64,000 bases of DNA, taken from positions 15,882,073 to 15,946,072 of the forward strand of contig JABAKD010000027.1 in the NCBI GenBank assembly GCA_012845835.1. The letters are read 5' to 3'. Below the pieces are notes generated by a model. That model saw only the letters and a list, made by a program, of their open reading frames with translations. It searched no databases and was not told the origin of the DNA. How positions within the stretch are numbered: the stretch's first letter is position 1; each line of letters opens with the position of its first letter. Origin of the DNA: Undaria pinnatifida. Its lineage: Eukaryota > Sar > Phaeophyceae > Laminariales > Alariaceae. Of the stretch, positions 43,889 to 55,673 are shown in pieces. Position numbers and translations under genes: made by a program.

Positions 43889-44260
43889 GATGTGACCTGC
43901 TCTGTATGATACCGTAGCATCCGTCCTCGCCAGGACAAACTTCGACACCATTGAGGCGGTGGTGCATACACGGCGGTGATTGCTCGCGGGTTTCATTGCA
44001 CGTACGGGGGAGAGAGGAGCGCCTGCCGAAGAGGGCGCGTTTGGGGAGGTGGTCGCGGGAAAGGGCTACACTGGGCGACAGTAGGCGGAGTGGAGGGCAG
44101 TAGGCGGAGTGGAGGGGCCGTTGTGGGGGCGTCCAAAAAGGTGGGGTCGGGTGGCCCACTCCTTGCGGCGGGAAGGGAGCCGTTCACACGGGGAATCATC
44201 AACGAGAGCTACGTGGAACAGAAGAGAAAGATATATAACGGCCGGGGTAAACGCAGCACA
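43889..44260 (+). mobile_element. LINE fragment, 3' part
   Basis: SVLARTNFDTIEAV-like reading at 43915-43950 matches the LINE segment DALAKTASVSIVA. Then GEERLPKRARLG-like at 44010-44040. Probably the other half of the copy at 42065-42775. Confidence 0.6.
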
Positions 44261-44994
44261 TACCGAAGGGGGTTACCTTTTCGTGCGCAGCAGCAGGTTT
44301 TATTGTTCGGCTTCCCCAGGCTATTTTGGTAGTTGTATCTCCTGGGAAAGTTTATTGAGCGATCGACGTGGAAGGTTATGATGATGTGATGACACGCCGC
44401 GTGTTGTCGGGTGCCGAACATACTGATAAAAAATCATAATCATAGTAATCATCGTTTGCGAGGTAGACAAATGGGTTCTCCGGGTAAGTCGCGATGTGTG
44501 GTCGCAGCTACGCATTGCGCCCAAACGAGGCACACACATCACGACCAACATGCCCAGAGACACCTTTCAGCCGCGCTGTTTGCAGGACGCCCTCCGCCGC
44601 CCGCCCCCTAGTAATCGTTTTACTACCCCCCCCCCCCCCGCCCCCGCCCCCTTCCCCCCTCCTACACATCGGGGCCTATGGCCCGTGTCGTGGTCGTCAC
44701 CTTCGCCAATTGGTCGCACTACTAGTACTGGTCTGCTACTACTCTCCCTCCCCACCATGCCATCTCCGCATCAAGACCCAAAATATCTGACAACGTACGC
44801 TTACCGTCGGGAGCGGTCGGTTCACGTTCACATTCACGTTCACAACGTCCGAGTGCTCGGCGAGCTTGTGGGACACCTTGTGAAGGTGTGAATGCATTAA
44901 TCGCCACAACATATATGTGCAACTTTTCGGGTACTGGACCATGGTACAGGACAGCACAGCACGCGGCTTCGTTGCCTCGAGCATATAGGGGTCT
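44261..44994. other. No supported gene
   Basis: C-rich tract at 44605-44665 and GTTCACATTCACGTTCACA words near 44820. Frames such as 44494-44790 are Pro-rich low complexity. Confidence 0.35.
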
Positions 44995-45090
44995 GGGGGG
45001 GGGGGGGGCGTACTCATTTGTTGCTTGCCTCTTAGTGATTTGACCATGCCATTGACCACGCATCCCTTCCGAGACGGAGCACCATTGACC
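44995..45090 (+). repeat. Short repeat shared with 35085-35180
   Basis: G run then TACTCATTTGTTGCTTGCCT, CATTGACCACGCATCCCTTC and GAGACGG. Confidence 0.6.
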
Positions 45091-45104
45091 TTCCTACTCC
45101 GAAT

Positions 45105-45192
45105 AGAGACATCTTCAACGTTTGTGTGCTCCGTAGACATCTCCAACGTTTGGGCGCTCAGTAGGCATCTCCAACGTTTGGGCGCTCAGTAC
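45105..45192. repeat. Tandem 30-bp repeat, three copies
   Basis: CATCTCCAACGTTTGGGCGC then TCAGTAGG occurs three times; the first copy is more diverged. Confidence 0.8.
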
Positions 45193-45824
45193 GTTACCTT
45201 CCATATATATGTATATAACACAAACACGTGTTCCTTGCTCAGCTTGTGTCTCCTTCCTTCTTGGCCGTCTACAACCACTGTCTATCTTCTAGGACAACGA
45301 TCGTTTTCTCCCTGCTCTATCTAATGTGCCAATCTTCTCCATGCCACTTCATGCCACATCCGTCCCTTCTCCTCACCTCTGTCTGTATCTAACTCATTCC
45401 GTTCCTCCTTGTTCATATTCTCCCCACTATGTGAGTTCTAACTGCCGCCTGCGATGTCACAAGGGCGGGCAGCTCTCTTTGCGCCTTTTTCCTCCTCCGC
45501 CCGACTACTGGCATACTTATTTATGATTTATAGCAGGTCCAGGTCCCGAAAACGCAGTTTCAGCGTTTTCGCGTAGTCCATTGGGCAGTGCAACAATATT
45601 TTCTTCATGCCTACTATCTGGTATTTTAACCCCCCCACAACACCTCCAAATGTCCCTCCTTGTTCATTCACCTTCGTTCTTAGCGCTAGGCTTTCACTCT
45701 TTACCCTTGTACTTCGAAGTATGTGTGGAGGGGGGTGTATTCATTTCATGCATAGTCGTAGTATCAGAACCATATACAAGTAAAATCGAGTAAAATCACC
45801 TCGTTCCTACAACGGCGGGACGGC
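45193..45824. other. No gene seen
   Basis: Pyrimidine-rich plus strand with short frames and no motif. Confidence 0.4.
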
Positions 45825-45960
45825 AAACATCGGGTTTTCACCGACCAGGCAGGCATCCTCGCGCCGTGAGGGGTTCGGTGTTCGGCGAGCAGCCTCGGCG
45901 AGTCGCATGGATGGTGAGCTATATCCTACTATTAATATGAGGACCATTCATGAGGTGAAA
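45825..45960 (+). mobile_element. LINE-associated fragment
   Basis: GGGTTTTCACCGACCAGGCA, then CGAGTCGCATGGATGGTGAG and CTATATCCT resemble 42066-42150 (GGGTTTTGACTGACCAAACA, GGTGAGCTTCATCCT). So it is a second, short piece of the same LINE region. Confidence 0.45.
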
Positions 45961-46015
45961 ATACTCTATACGGGGCGGGGGGGGGGGGGGGTCGTTCACC
46001 GGTCCGTGTGCATAT

Positions 46016-46387
46016 TGTTATAAGGCTTAGTTTGGGTAAGCTATTGGTTAACCTTTTGTAAGTGGTCAAACGGACTAATACCCCACTAATACCTTAACAA
46101 ATGGCGTCGTCGACAGACCATGGGTTTTTGGGTCGTGGGTTCGATCCCCACCATCCACAAAAATAAACTTTTCAGACTTTCCCCATGTCGAACTTGAAAA
46201 ACACTCTCCCTGGTATCCCCAGGAAATGAAACGGCTTGGGTAAATGACAGGTCCGCCCGTGTATCCGGCCGACCTGCTATCCCGCCGTTTAAGGGGGGGA
46301 GAGTGTTATAAGGCTTAGTTTGGGTAAGCTATTGGTTAACCTTTTGCAAGTGGTCAAACGGACTAATACCCCACTAATACCTTAACA
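46016..46387 (+). mobile_element. TRIM-like element, copy D, looks whole
   Basis: LTRs 46016-46099 and 46304-46387, 84 bp each and differing at about one site, starting TGTTATAAGG and ending CCTTAACA. The 204-bp interior starts AATGGCGTCGTCGAC (primer-site position). It holds a tRNA-like T-arm block (GTGGGTTCGATCCCCAC) and ends with the polypurine AAGGGGGGGAGAG. It is flanked by ATAT on both sides (46012-46015, 46388-46391). No coding capacity; mobilised in trans if at all. The most recent TRIM in the window. Confidence 0.85.
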
Positions 46388-46579
46388 ATATTACGTAATG
46401 TGATGCGTTCATACCTGGTACACTAGGTGCGCATGCAACAGAATACAAACCACCACACACATCATCGTACATAAAAATACAGAATATACCGTAAACATGT
46501 ATAAGCATTTATCATCATCACTAATTAATAGAGTCGTAGGCTAGTAGTAACTTTTTTTGTTCTGTATTTTTTGTCATTA

Positions 46580-47084
46580 GACCAACTATTATGGGAAATT
46601 ATTTTTGGGCCCTCAGAACTGAGATTTTTGGCTGATCATACGCGATTTACTCGGCGGGACGACCAAAAACACCTGTAGACTCTTCAAGATCCATCACGTA
46701 GTTTTCCGAGGGCTTTCTGGAGCAGTTCTCCGTTTCTCCAGGGTCTCGTTTTGATTTTTGGCGCAACAAATCAGTTTTCAGAAATATGCAATGTTGTTGC
46801 TCAAAACTGGGGCCAAAAATAACAGATAATGTATTTTTTAGGATACGTGACTAAAAATCATGAGGTCGTCAGAACTGGCATATTGGACGAACAGACAAAC
46901 TACGAGTCTAGAGAAACGGATACGAAAGTGCGTCAGAAAGCTCTCGGAACCCTACGGGGAGCATTCTGAAGAGTCTATATATAGGTGTTTTTGGTTTTTG
47001 GTCGTCCCGCCGAGTAAATCGCGTATGATCAGCCAACAATCTCAGTTCTGAGGGCCCAAAAATAATTTCCCATGATAGTTGGTC
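46580..47084. mobile_element. MITE with long terminal inverted repeats, TA target
   Basis: Starts GACCAACTATTATGGGAAAT and ends with its near-complement ATTTCCCATGATAGTTGGTC. The inverted match runs about 120 bp almost unbroken, then imperfectly for about 80 more. Both ends abut TA (46578-46579, 47085-47086), the target of Tc1/mariner-type transposases. 505 bp, no coding. Loop region about 46780-46880. Probably moved by a transposase encoded elsewhere. Confidence 0.8.
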
Positions 47085-47089
47085 TACTT

Positions 47090-47430
47090 CCACTCTCCAG
47101 CTTGTAGAGGTAGAGGCTTTACGACTTTGCCCTCAGCGACCTTTTGGACAACATCGTCAACCTATAGCCCTCGTCACAGGAGGTGTCTTCCCTTCTTCCC
47201 CCCGGTACATCCCTTCATTTCTATCGCGCATAGGATTCAGCATTCCCACTTCTCAGCTTTTCTGTGCTCGTCGATTTTCATTGATTTTCGCTAATCCACG
47301 CCCCCGTGGTTTTCCCTCTCGGAATTTTTTGCGCAAGAAAAAGTCCCTGCGATCATGAGTATGTACTTGTATGACATGTACTATTCATACGATGTTAACT
47401 ACTGACATGAAGGATTCGAACCCGCATCAT
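47090..47430 (-). repeat. S-family SINE-like copy
   Basis: CTCTCCAGCTTGTAGAGGTA, GTCTTCCCTTCTTCCCCCCG, TTTCTATCGCGCATAGGATT and TGCTCGTCGATTTTCATTG. A T-arm-like AAGGATTCGAACCCGC at 47410-47425 is the remains of the tRNA head. Confidence 0.6.
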
Positions 47431-47672
47431 GATTGATTTTATTCATAATTATTATAGTAATGATATAAGTAAGGCAACAATTAATAATAGTAGGGATATA
47501 TATACGACTAGTATTAGTATAAACACGGAGTATTGTACCAACTTGATGAACACGTACGTAAGAAGCATCATGATTCATGACGAAAAACGCTCTGCAGTTT
47601 GACTACTTGTACGAATCGGAATGTCAAAACGGAATAGTCTTCTAATTCTTACCAGGTACTCGTATGTTAATA

Positions 47673-47833
47673 ATATTATAAAATAAAAATACACTCCAGC
47701 TGCGAGATCGAATTTTTTGTCGAAGCTCATCTTTGCAAGCTGTGTGTGATACTCCGATCGCGCGTATTACGGGTTGTGTGTCCTCGTTATTAAGGATATA
47801 GGTCGGCGACTCCCCTTGCAACTACAGTGTAGC
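47673..47833 (+). repeat. R1 module A, left part of a copy split by an LTR element
   Basis: AAAATACACTCCAGCTGCGA to ACTACAGTGTAGC. The sequence continues at 53261 (TAGCTATCAGGGTCAACAGG), so the R1 copy was there first. Confidence 0.85.
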
Positions 47834-48320
47834 TGTTACGGTTTAGTGACAGTTTCAAGAGTTACTATGACAGGCGTTTTTGTTATAGTAGGGGACGCGC
47901 TATTTATGTCCCCTCCCTTAGTCGGGTGTGGCCTCTCCACCCTGCCACAATTCCAATTCCAATCCCAATTCTAATTATACAATTCCTCAAGTCCTTGGGT
48001 TCACGTTCATAAACCTTCGGATCAGCAATCAAGTTACCATTTTCACGCCACTTTCTCGGGAGACTTCCCATCCTGAGCACTTGTACGAGGGACTTGCTCT
48101 CTCTTTCTCCGAGGAACGCTCAAGCGCCTTCTGAACTCGGTCGTATCGGACCTACGGAGGTCAGTCATTATGAATACCTGATGCGGGCTACCGATTTAGC
48201 CTGTGTGTGGACCTTGCGATGCTAGTAGGCTAGATACCTTCGTCTTCTTCGCCATGAATATACTCGCATGTCCACCCTTATCCCAGACTGACTCCGCCAA
48301 TCAGGCTCCGATTCGTAACA
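47834..48320 (+). repeat. 5' LTR
   Basis: TGTTACGGTTTAGTGACAGT to CTCCGATTCGTAACA. Contains a TTCCAATTCCAATCCCAATT stretch. Matches the 3' LTR base for base as far as read. Confidence 0.9.
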
Positions 48321-51300
48321 TGGTGTCCAATCCGAGAATCGTGGTTCTGTTTGCTGCTTTTTCTGCTGCTGCTTCTTTTGTGCTCCTCTGCTGCTGTATC
48401 TTTTGTGCTTCGAGCGCATCATCGCTCATTTTGTTCCTCTTTTTCAGAGCGCGTGAGCGCGACTTTTTGCGCGCGCTCCTGGGAGCCCAGCCTGTCCAGC
48501 AGAAGTCAATTGGGCACGGTGCATTGCAGCAGTTAGGTGGACACGGTGCCGCCTTTGCACGCGTCCCGCGTCGATACCCAATTGCGTCGCTTTCAACATG
48601 CTGTTATCTCGTCTTTTCTGGGTGTTTTTGTTTCTTTTTTTTCACTTGTACATTGTCTTGGAACTTTTTTGCGAGTGGATCCCATATTACAACGCAGTAG
48701 TATTGCTGCTGTGAGACTGTACTATTTCGACCCGTATCCGCTGATCTTTTGGGGTCCACGGCACACCCAGGGGAGCACGCTACCCTGGAGTGTGTCTGCA
48801 TCGTTGCTCTCACCATGGCGCTCTCCAGTTCCGATTGCCCTCTCTGTCGTTGTTCTGTTCCTTTCTTTCCATGAATTTTCAATTCGTGAAGGGGGGGAGG
48901 TGCCGCCGTCGTCCGAAGCCGGCCACGGCACGGAATTACCCGACACCAAACAACGGGTACCAAGCTTGCATTATTTAACGCGAAGGCGATGGAAGCACAC
49001 CAATCTAGACCAGCCCTTCCCCACGCGCAGTTCCTTCGCGTCGAACCCTGGCTTGTGCGCACTCTCCCGTTCCGAACTCCCGTCCGCGCGCTGTTGCCTC
49101 GGCCCGACGCTTTGCCCGCGCGATGCTCCTTCGTTCCAAAGCCATGCCCGTGCACCGATCGCTCCCTCTGAAGTCTGGCCCGTGCGCTGTTCCGCCGTTC
49201 CTCTGATCCGAACCCTTGCCCGTGCGCTGTCACGCCTTGCCTTCGTTCCGAGCCCTCGCCCGTGCCTGCTCCCCACACCAGCAGTAGCGATCTCAGGGAC
49301 GATCTTGGGGAGGTGCTATCAGCAGGGGGGGAGGTCCCTCGCTCGTCGGAAGCTCACCAAGTCATGGAGACACCGGCCATCCACCGGGCGGTGCGAGTTC
49401 TCACCAATCCCGCAACCCTCGCGCGACGACAGCAGGACGACACAAATTTGGGTCAGATTCCTTGGTACCCCTGTCAGCGGAGACAGAATAGAGCGGTGGC
49501 GTAGACAACTTCGTGGAGCGACGCAAACAGAACCTCCGAGAAGTCCGTGTCGCGCTCGAGAAGCAGCACAAATTGAGGGTAACCGCGAGAGCCCGCGCCA
49601 ACGCTTCCGTTTCAAGGCCCTCAGCCGGAGTCGCTCTCGAGGAAGGAAGCCTGGTGCTGGTGCGCGAGTCCGAGAGCAGCAGGCATCGCGACAGAAGCGG
49701 TGAACTCTTCGCATTTTGACTCTCTTGTTAGTTGTCGCCGAACAAAATCCCCGTCCGGTGTCGATAGGTGGGAATACAAGGGGAGGTCGAATGATGGGGT
49801 AGAGTCGAGCTGGTTGTCTGAGAATGAGATGTTTCACCCCCTCGCAGCTAGATGGCTTTATTGCACCATGGCATTTGTACAACCCCCAATCTGCGAGCGA
49901 TTGAGTTCCCGTCTCAGTCAACCCTCGTACCCCCCTCTCTCGCCGTCAAGCCTTGACCCTGTTCCCAATAGGTTCCACCATCTGGAAAGACTTTGGCGGT
50001 GGTCTCAGACTGCAAGGGCAGGTGTACGACTACAGAGACCGCTACTGGCGACTGCGCTAGAGCGACCATAACTGGGTCGGCCGGCAATGCGTAGAGTTTC
50101 TTACCCTGTTCTGCTTCTCGTATTAGTTGTTCAGTTACACTTTGACCACGAGGTCGGCAGACAATGCGTAGAGTTTCTTACCCTGTTCTGCTTCTCGTAT
50201 TAGTTGTTCAGTTACACTTTGACCACGAGTCCTGTTGATAAGTTTTTGGAGGAAAAATGGTACATCCAGTGGGTGGCAGCTGTTCGATTTGGAGTAGAGT
50301 AGTTCCGTCAAAAAAAATATTATGATGCTTTGTTGCAATAGCGGGGTGAGTGTTATGTGTGGGTATCTGTATCTAGAAAATTAGTCTGGTGTGCGAGACG
50401 TATGTTCACGTGTTTGGTCATAGTATTTGATCAGGCCGCCTGAGCAAACACATAGATGTGCGGTTCCATTTCGTCCGAGAGCTACTTCGTGCGCAGGAAA
50501 TTGATATTCAATTTGTAGCTTCGGAAGAGCAGCACGCGGATACTTTGACGAAATCCCTCGCTGCGACCCCTTTTAATCTCACCGTAAGTTTTTGTTGAAC
50601 CTACGAGTAAAGGGTGTGAGCATTATTCGTACCATGTTTTGAGTTATGCGAGGAATAATTTGTGAGGCCGCCACCCCACGCTACTTTGAGGGGCATGGGT
50701 GAGTAGGGCGCTACTTGGCATTTTAGGTTCTGGCCATGGTAATCGTTTGAATGCGGCCATTGTTGCAATCACAATGGTTTGTATGATACAAGACATACAG
50801 GGGGTTTTGACCCGGTGGCCAATTTTATTCCTGCGGGACTGTAGTTAGCTGTCCGTTGGGCCTAGCTTTTCGTTTTGGATAAAGTGGGGTCGGGGGGAAT
50901 GCCGTTTGGTTGTGGGTTAAGACGGGAATCACCCGGGCACCGGTCGGCCGGGTGTAAAACAGTATGGGGCAGCAAGATGTGTGTTATTTTACAATAGTGC
51001 GACAACGTTGTGAACGCTGTTGTACTTGGGTTGGGTGTGAGTGTTGGAGTGGAATTCCTTTCTTTTTATTTTTTTATTTTTTATTTTTTTATTGGCACTA
51101 CTTCATGAAGGGTGCGAGCTACTATTGGTATGAAGTCTCTTCAACAGTGACGAGTTCGTTTTGCGTTTTGCCTTGTTTGACTTACTTTGGACGCTCAACT
51201 GCTGTCAGACAGTCTGTGTTGCTACAATCTTTCTGCGATTGTAATGGCTTCGTTTCGGAGTTACCAATGGGATTTTATCGGGCTCTTGCTCGTTGCATGG

Positions 51301-52773
51301 GTTTCCCCTGGGCATCTGCGTCGATTTTATTTCACAGCTCATGGGGGGTATGCCCTGTTTCTAGGATCGGCACTGCTTTAAGATTCGGATAGGCTGTTGG
51401 TATAGTCTCTTGAGAAGTGACGGGGTCGTGTTTACTATTTGGGTATGAGTTGAATTTAAATAGACTATCAAGTGGTTGTTTGGTGAGGGCTTCGTGCTTA
51501 TCCTCGACCTTCAGCCGTTTACTTTGTTTGCGGTTTATGTCACATTCTACCTTTTTGTGCTTTGATACCTGGCATCGGAGTTCTGCTTTCGCCAAAGGTT
51601 TAGGATCTCTTTGCCCGTCATGCTTTTCTTCTTTTTGCGGTATATTGTTGAGTACCGACATTGCGTTTTCGTGGATTATTTTGTATGCCGTTTACTTTGT
51701 TTGAGGTTTTTTGTGTCAGATTCTTCTTATTTTTGTGCTTTGATGCCTCGCATCGGAGTTCCGCTTTTGCCGAAGATTAATAATTTATTGCCCGTCGTGC
51801 ATTTTGATGGAAAATTGTATTGTACGTGGGCAGACTCAAAGAGGAGTAGACGAGTCAGTTCCGTGGAGTCTCGTGCTGCTTTCATGCACGTCAAACTCGT
51901 CCACATACGGACTTTGAGCCATTGAATGGTGGTCAGGCGATCAAATACGCAGTGAAAAGGCAGGGGGGAGGGTTTTTATCGAGGATTTCCCTCTTATGGC
52001 CCCTGTGGTTTCGGTTTGTTAGCCTATCCTCGAGGTCATTATTTCTGTAAAAAGTTTTGCGGCTTTGTACCCTTGGCTATACAGTCACAGTATTGCTATA
52101 GCATATTGCTCTTGTCATCGCATTATGCTAGGGGGGAAGATATTGGTGTTGTCGATTTTCAAGCGTGCCCCCCAGTTGACAGCCAGTTAAAGTTTGAATG
52201 TTTGGAGACGGGCTGATTAGATGTTCTGGTCTGATTGGTAGTCGAAGGGTGGCCCTGCGCCCGGTAGCACCCTTGTGGGTCCGTGCGGTGTGCCATGGCG
52301 TTTGTGTGAGCTTGGTGTTGTAGGGCGTTGCGCAATGGGTTTTTTCCTGGATGGCCAGGTTTTTCCCGCGCTGTAGGGGTTGAGAGCCGGGCAGCAACTA
52401 CAGTGGAAACACCAAGCGAGGGACGGTTTTTTTTTAGAGTATTTTACGTCCGAGTGTCACTTGGTGTTTTCGGTTGTTGTCTAAATTCTAGGGCTCTCGG
52501 GATGGGGAGCGAAGGGTTTGTCCCGGAAGCCGGGTTTACCTTCGCTCAAGTCGATATCGGGCCGCGAGCCAACGCGCAGTGAGAATTATGAAGAGCTGTG
52601 GATTTTATTTGAGTTTTGCCACTAATTGCCTCTTGTAATTTTCGGTTGGCCGTTCGACCTACTCGAAGATATCACCGGTAGTTTTCGCCAAAGGGAGTGT
52701 GTCACCTCGCGGTTGTCACTATCCCTGCTACCGTTAATTAGTACATATAGTACAGTATGTACTAATGGGGGGA

Positions 52774-53260
52774 TGTTACGGTTTAGTGACAGTTTCAAGA
52801 GTTACTATGACAGGCGTTTTTGTTATAGTAGGGGACGCGCTATTTATGTCCCCTCCCTTAGTCGGGTGTGGCCTCTCCACCCTGCCACAATTCCAATTCC
52901 AATCCCAATTCTAATTATACAATTCCTCAAGTCCTTGGGTTCACGTTCATAAACCTTCGGATCAGCAATCAAGTTACCATTTTCACGCCACTTTCTCGGG
53001 AGACTTCCCATCCTGAGCACTTGTACGAGGGACTTGCTCTCTCTTTCTCCGAGGAACGCTCAAGCGCCTTCTGAACTCGGTCGTATCGGACCTACGGAGG
53101 TCAGTCATTATGAATACCTGATGCGGGCTACCGATTTAGCCTGTGTGTGGACCTTGCGATGCTAGTAGGCTAGATACCTTCGTCTTCTTCGCCATGAATA
53201 TACTCGCATGTCCACCCTTATCCCAGACTGACTCCGCCAATCAGGCTCCGATTCGTAACA
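52774..53260 (+). repeat. 3' LTR
   Basis: Same sequence and length as the 5' LTR; preceded by ACTAATGGGGGGA and followed by the target repeat TAGC. Confidence 0.9.
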
Positions 53261-53335
53261 TAGCTATCAGGGTCAACAGGTTGATGTTAGTCAGTCTGTG
53301 CGCGGAAACTATAAAACCCGTTTCTGAGGGGGATA
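53261..53335 (+). repeat. R1, right part of the split copy
   Basis: TAGCTATCAGGGTCAACAGG, TTAGTCAGTCTGTGCGCGGA and ACCCGTTTCTGAGGGGGA, then R1 homology ends. Confidence 0.85.
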
Positions 53336-54732
53336 TAGACCAAATATATAATATATACCAAGTATGTATGCTGAAAATAGAATGAACTTTGAACTACAAA
53401 ATTATGCTACGTAAAACTACAGAATAATACGGATGTGCAAAATTCTAAAAGAAATCCTTTACAGAGTATGGTAGTACTGGTTGCTTGATTCTCATGTGGC
53501 TGAAGCTTGATGCCGCACAGTACTGCGGTGCCGCCGCTTGCTGCTGCCGCAATGACTTATTACTTAAGGAAGGAAGAATCGCTTCTTGAACAAACACTCT
53601 CGTTGAACAAACAACAGCCGCAGGCAGCAACAGCACAGCAACACCAACACCGACACCACGGCAACACCACCACCAACAATAATAGTAGCAGCTACAACGG
53701 CAAGCCGCATCAGCAACTAACAACTAGTGAACATAATAACGAAACTCATCGATATATGTATGACCACGTAACTTGCACCAGGTATCTTTATATTAGTAGG
53801 ACGGAGAATCAGGATGGACGATACAACTACTCTGTATGAATATTAATGGTATTATTATAGGTGTTCTATCAATATTAAATAGTTATGCCGTTGGGTAGAA
53901 AGACGCGATTTAATGTGAACATATACACACAATACATACATCCATACCAATAATAAGTAAACGTAGAATAATACAAAAAAAAGGCGTCAACACTGGTTGT
54001 GCTGGATGTAGACTGGTGCAAAATCCGTGTACTACTGTAATATGTCAACAGCACATACCTGGTATATCATAGAGTTTTGATCAAAAAAACTTTTTTGGTC
54101 TATCTCTCAGCTGGAGAGTGTAGTTTTTCATTTTTTGAATATGACGTGTTTCAATATACATATCATACCACACCGGTACCACCTGGTGTGATACGCAATA
54201 ATAGCATTGCATTTTTGATTTCATGAAAACTAACAGTAATAAATAATATACGGAGTATTTTGTTGATATTATTTTAGTAAAGGCATGAATGTACATGGTA
54301 TATATATGGACATGCGAAAGAAAATGATTGAAATGATCCAAATGATCCACCTCGCACATTCCGACAGTAAGCGTGGCATTGCAATAATATTAATAATGTT
54401 ACTATTTATTAATACTTGTATACTATGATATCGTATGATAATCTGTATTGTTGTATATAAATATTATATTGATATCAGTATTAACCACGTTGGGACTTAC
54501 GATTCAAATTATTGCTTGCTAAACATGACGATTACGGCAACGGCCAGTGTCACATGCAACAATCCGAGTTGCTATATATAGCAGTTGGTGTAGTATTAAT
54601 AGTAGCAGATAGATGCAATAGATGCGATAGATGCGATAGATGTGTTCCAACTGCAACAACGCAGGAAGCTGTTCGGCAACAACAAGCGCGAGGCATGACG
54701 ACACTTGTGCGATGCCCTATATCGACGCCATT
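53336..54732. other. No supported gene
   Basis: A plus-strand frame 53507-53839 is Gln/His/Asn-rich low complexity without motif. 53904-54030 contains R3-like words (GATTTAATGTGAACATA, GGTTGTGCTGGATGTAGACT). ACCWGGT words lie near 53777, 54057 and 54183. Confidence 0.4.
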
Positions 54733-54819
54733 TGTTAAGGTATTAGTAGTGGGGTATTAGTCCGTTTGACCACTTGCAAAAGGTTAACCAATAGCGTATC
54801 CAAACTAAGCCTTATAACA
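54733..54819 (-). mobile_element. TRIM LTR with interior sequence on both sides
   Basis: An 87-bp LTR (TGTTAAGGTATTAG to CTTATAACA on plus). Its left flank CGACGCCATT equals one end of the TRIM interior and its right flank CTCTCC equals the other end. This is not a plain solo LTR; it looks like a remnant of a tandem or rearranged TRIM. Confidence 0.7.
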
Positions 54820-55254
54820 CTCTCCTCTCGGATTGCCTCAAGCTTTTCCTAGACGCTTCATGCGATCGCGCTCATCGCTTTTTGGTCTGAATGCTGCCTG
54901 CGTAAGCTTACTACGTCACCTCAGTCTTCCAATTACTTATCAAATACGCAAATTGCAGGCCTTTCAAGGCCGCACCTTCACGTCATCAGCATCTGCTTCG
55001 GCACCCGCAGTCTGTATACTCGTCTCGTACTAGAATCAAGACTGTATAATACTATAATCAAGATATAATTAACTCCCAAAATGGTTGATATAACATACTG
55101 GCACCTGATATACTACTAGCATACCAGGCATATAATATGTTGGTATTAATATTTTATCAATACTTCGTGCGTACCTGTTTGGTCCTTTTGTTTTGCTCAT
55201 CCCATACATAACATTCGCAGCTGTTTATTATTTATCTTTCTCCCTCCCACACAA
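54820..55254. other. No gene seen
   Basis: A short frame (54833-55033) without motif. AT-rich. Confidence 0.4.
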
Positions 55255-55271
55255 AGTAGTAGTAGTATTCT

Positions 55272-55302
<31 letters not shown>

Positions 55303-55392
55303 AAATAGTAGTAGTAGTAGTAGTAGTAGAAGTAGTAGTAGTAGTAGTAGAAGTAGTAGTAGTAGTAGAAGTAGTAGAAGTAGTATAATGTA
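55255..55392. repeat. (TAG)n microsatellite with GAA interruptions
   Basis: TAGTAG steps broken by TAGAAATAG and TAGAAGTAG. Confidence 0.9.
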
Positions 55393-55424
55393 GTATCCAC
55401 GGGGTAACTAAGCAGACTGTTCTC

Positions 55425-55590
55425 CCTCCTCCCCCCTCCCCGCTACGGTGCATGTCTCCCTTTTTTATCGCGAGAATGATTCAGCACGTTCTTCCCTCGT
55501 CGACTCGCATCGAATTGCGTCTACCCTCGCTGCTAGCTAGGCGCTCTCAGCAGTTGATTCCCTTGATTTTGTATTTTTGCGCACAAACTC
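55425..55590 (-). repeat. S-family body fragment
   Basis: CCTCCCCGCTACGGTGCATG, TTTTTTATCGCGAGAATGAT, CGTTCTTCCCTCGTCGACTC and GGCGCTCTCAGCAG parallel 21760-21900. Confidence 0.65.
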
Positions 55591-55633
55591 AAGAAGAAAA
55601 GTACCTGGTACATATTATTAATTTAACGTATAT

Positions 55634-55636
<3 letters not shown>

Positions 55637-55673
<37 letters not shown>

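Larger units (their letters stand above)
47834..53260 (+). mobile_element. LTR retrotransposon, Ty1/copia-derived, broken, young
   Basis: 487-bp LTRs (47834-48320, 52774-53260) start TGTTACGG and end CGTAACA. No difference between them was seen by eye, so the insertion is recent. The flanking 4-bp repeat TAGC marks the target in an R1 copy. A primer-site-like TGGTGTCCAATCC follows the left LTR, and a GGGGGGA polypurine stretch precedes the right one. The interior (4453 bp) keeps only the end of a copia RNase H (SKHIDVRFHFVRELL, EEQHADTLTKSL, 50440-50598). The rest has no recognisable gag, protease, integrase or RT. It therefore looks like a large non-autonomous derivative (LARD-like) that must have moved with help. 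An open stretch 48537-49703 is low complexity. A 77-bp direct repeat lies at 50075-50228 and looser duplications near 51120-51780. Confidence 0.85.

Noticed and set aside
48537-49703. 388-codon frame as a host gene
   Set aside because: It lies inside the LTR element, is low complexity and shows no domain.
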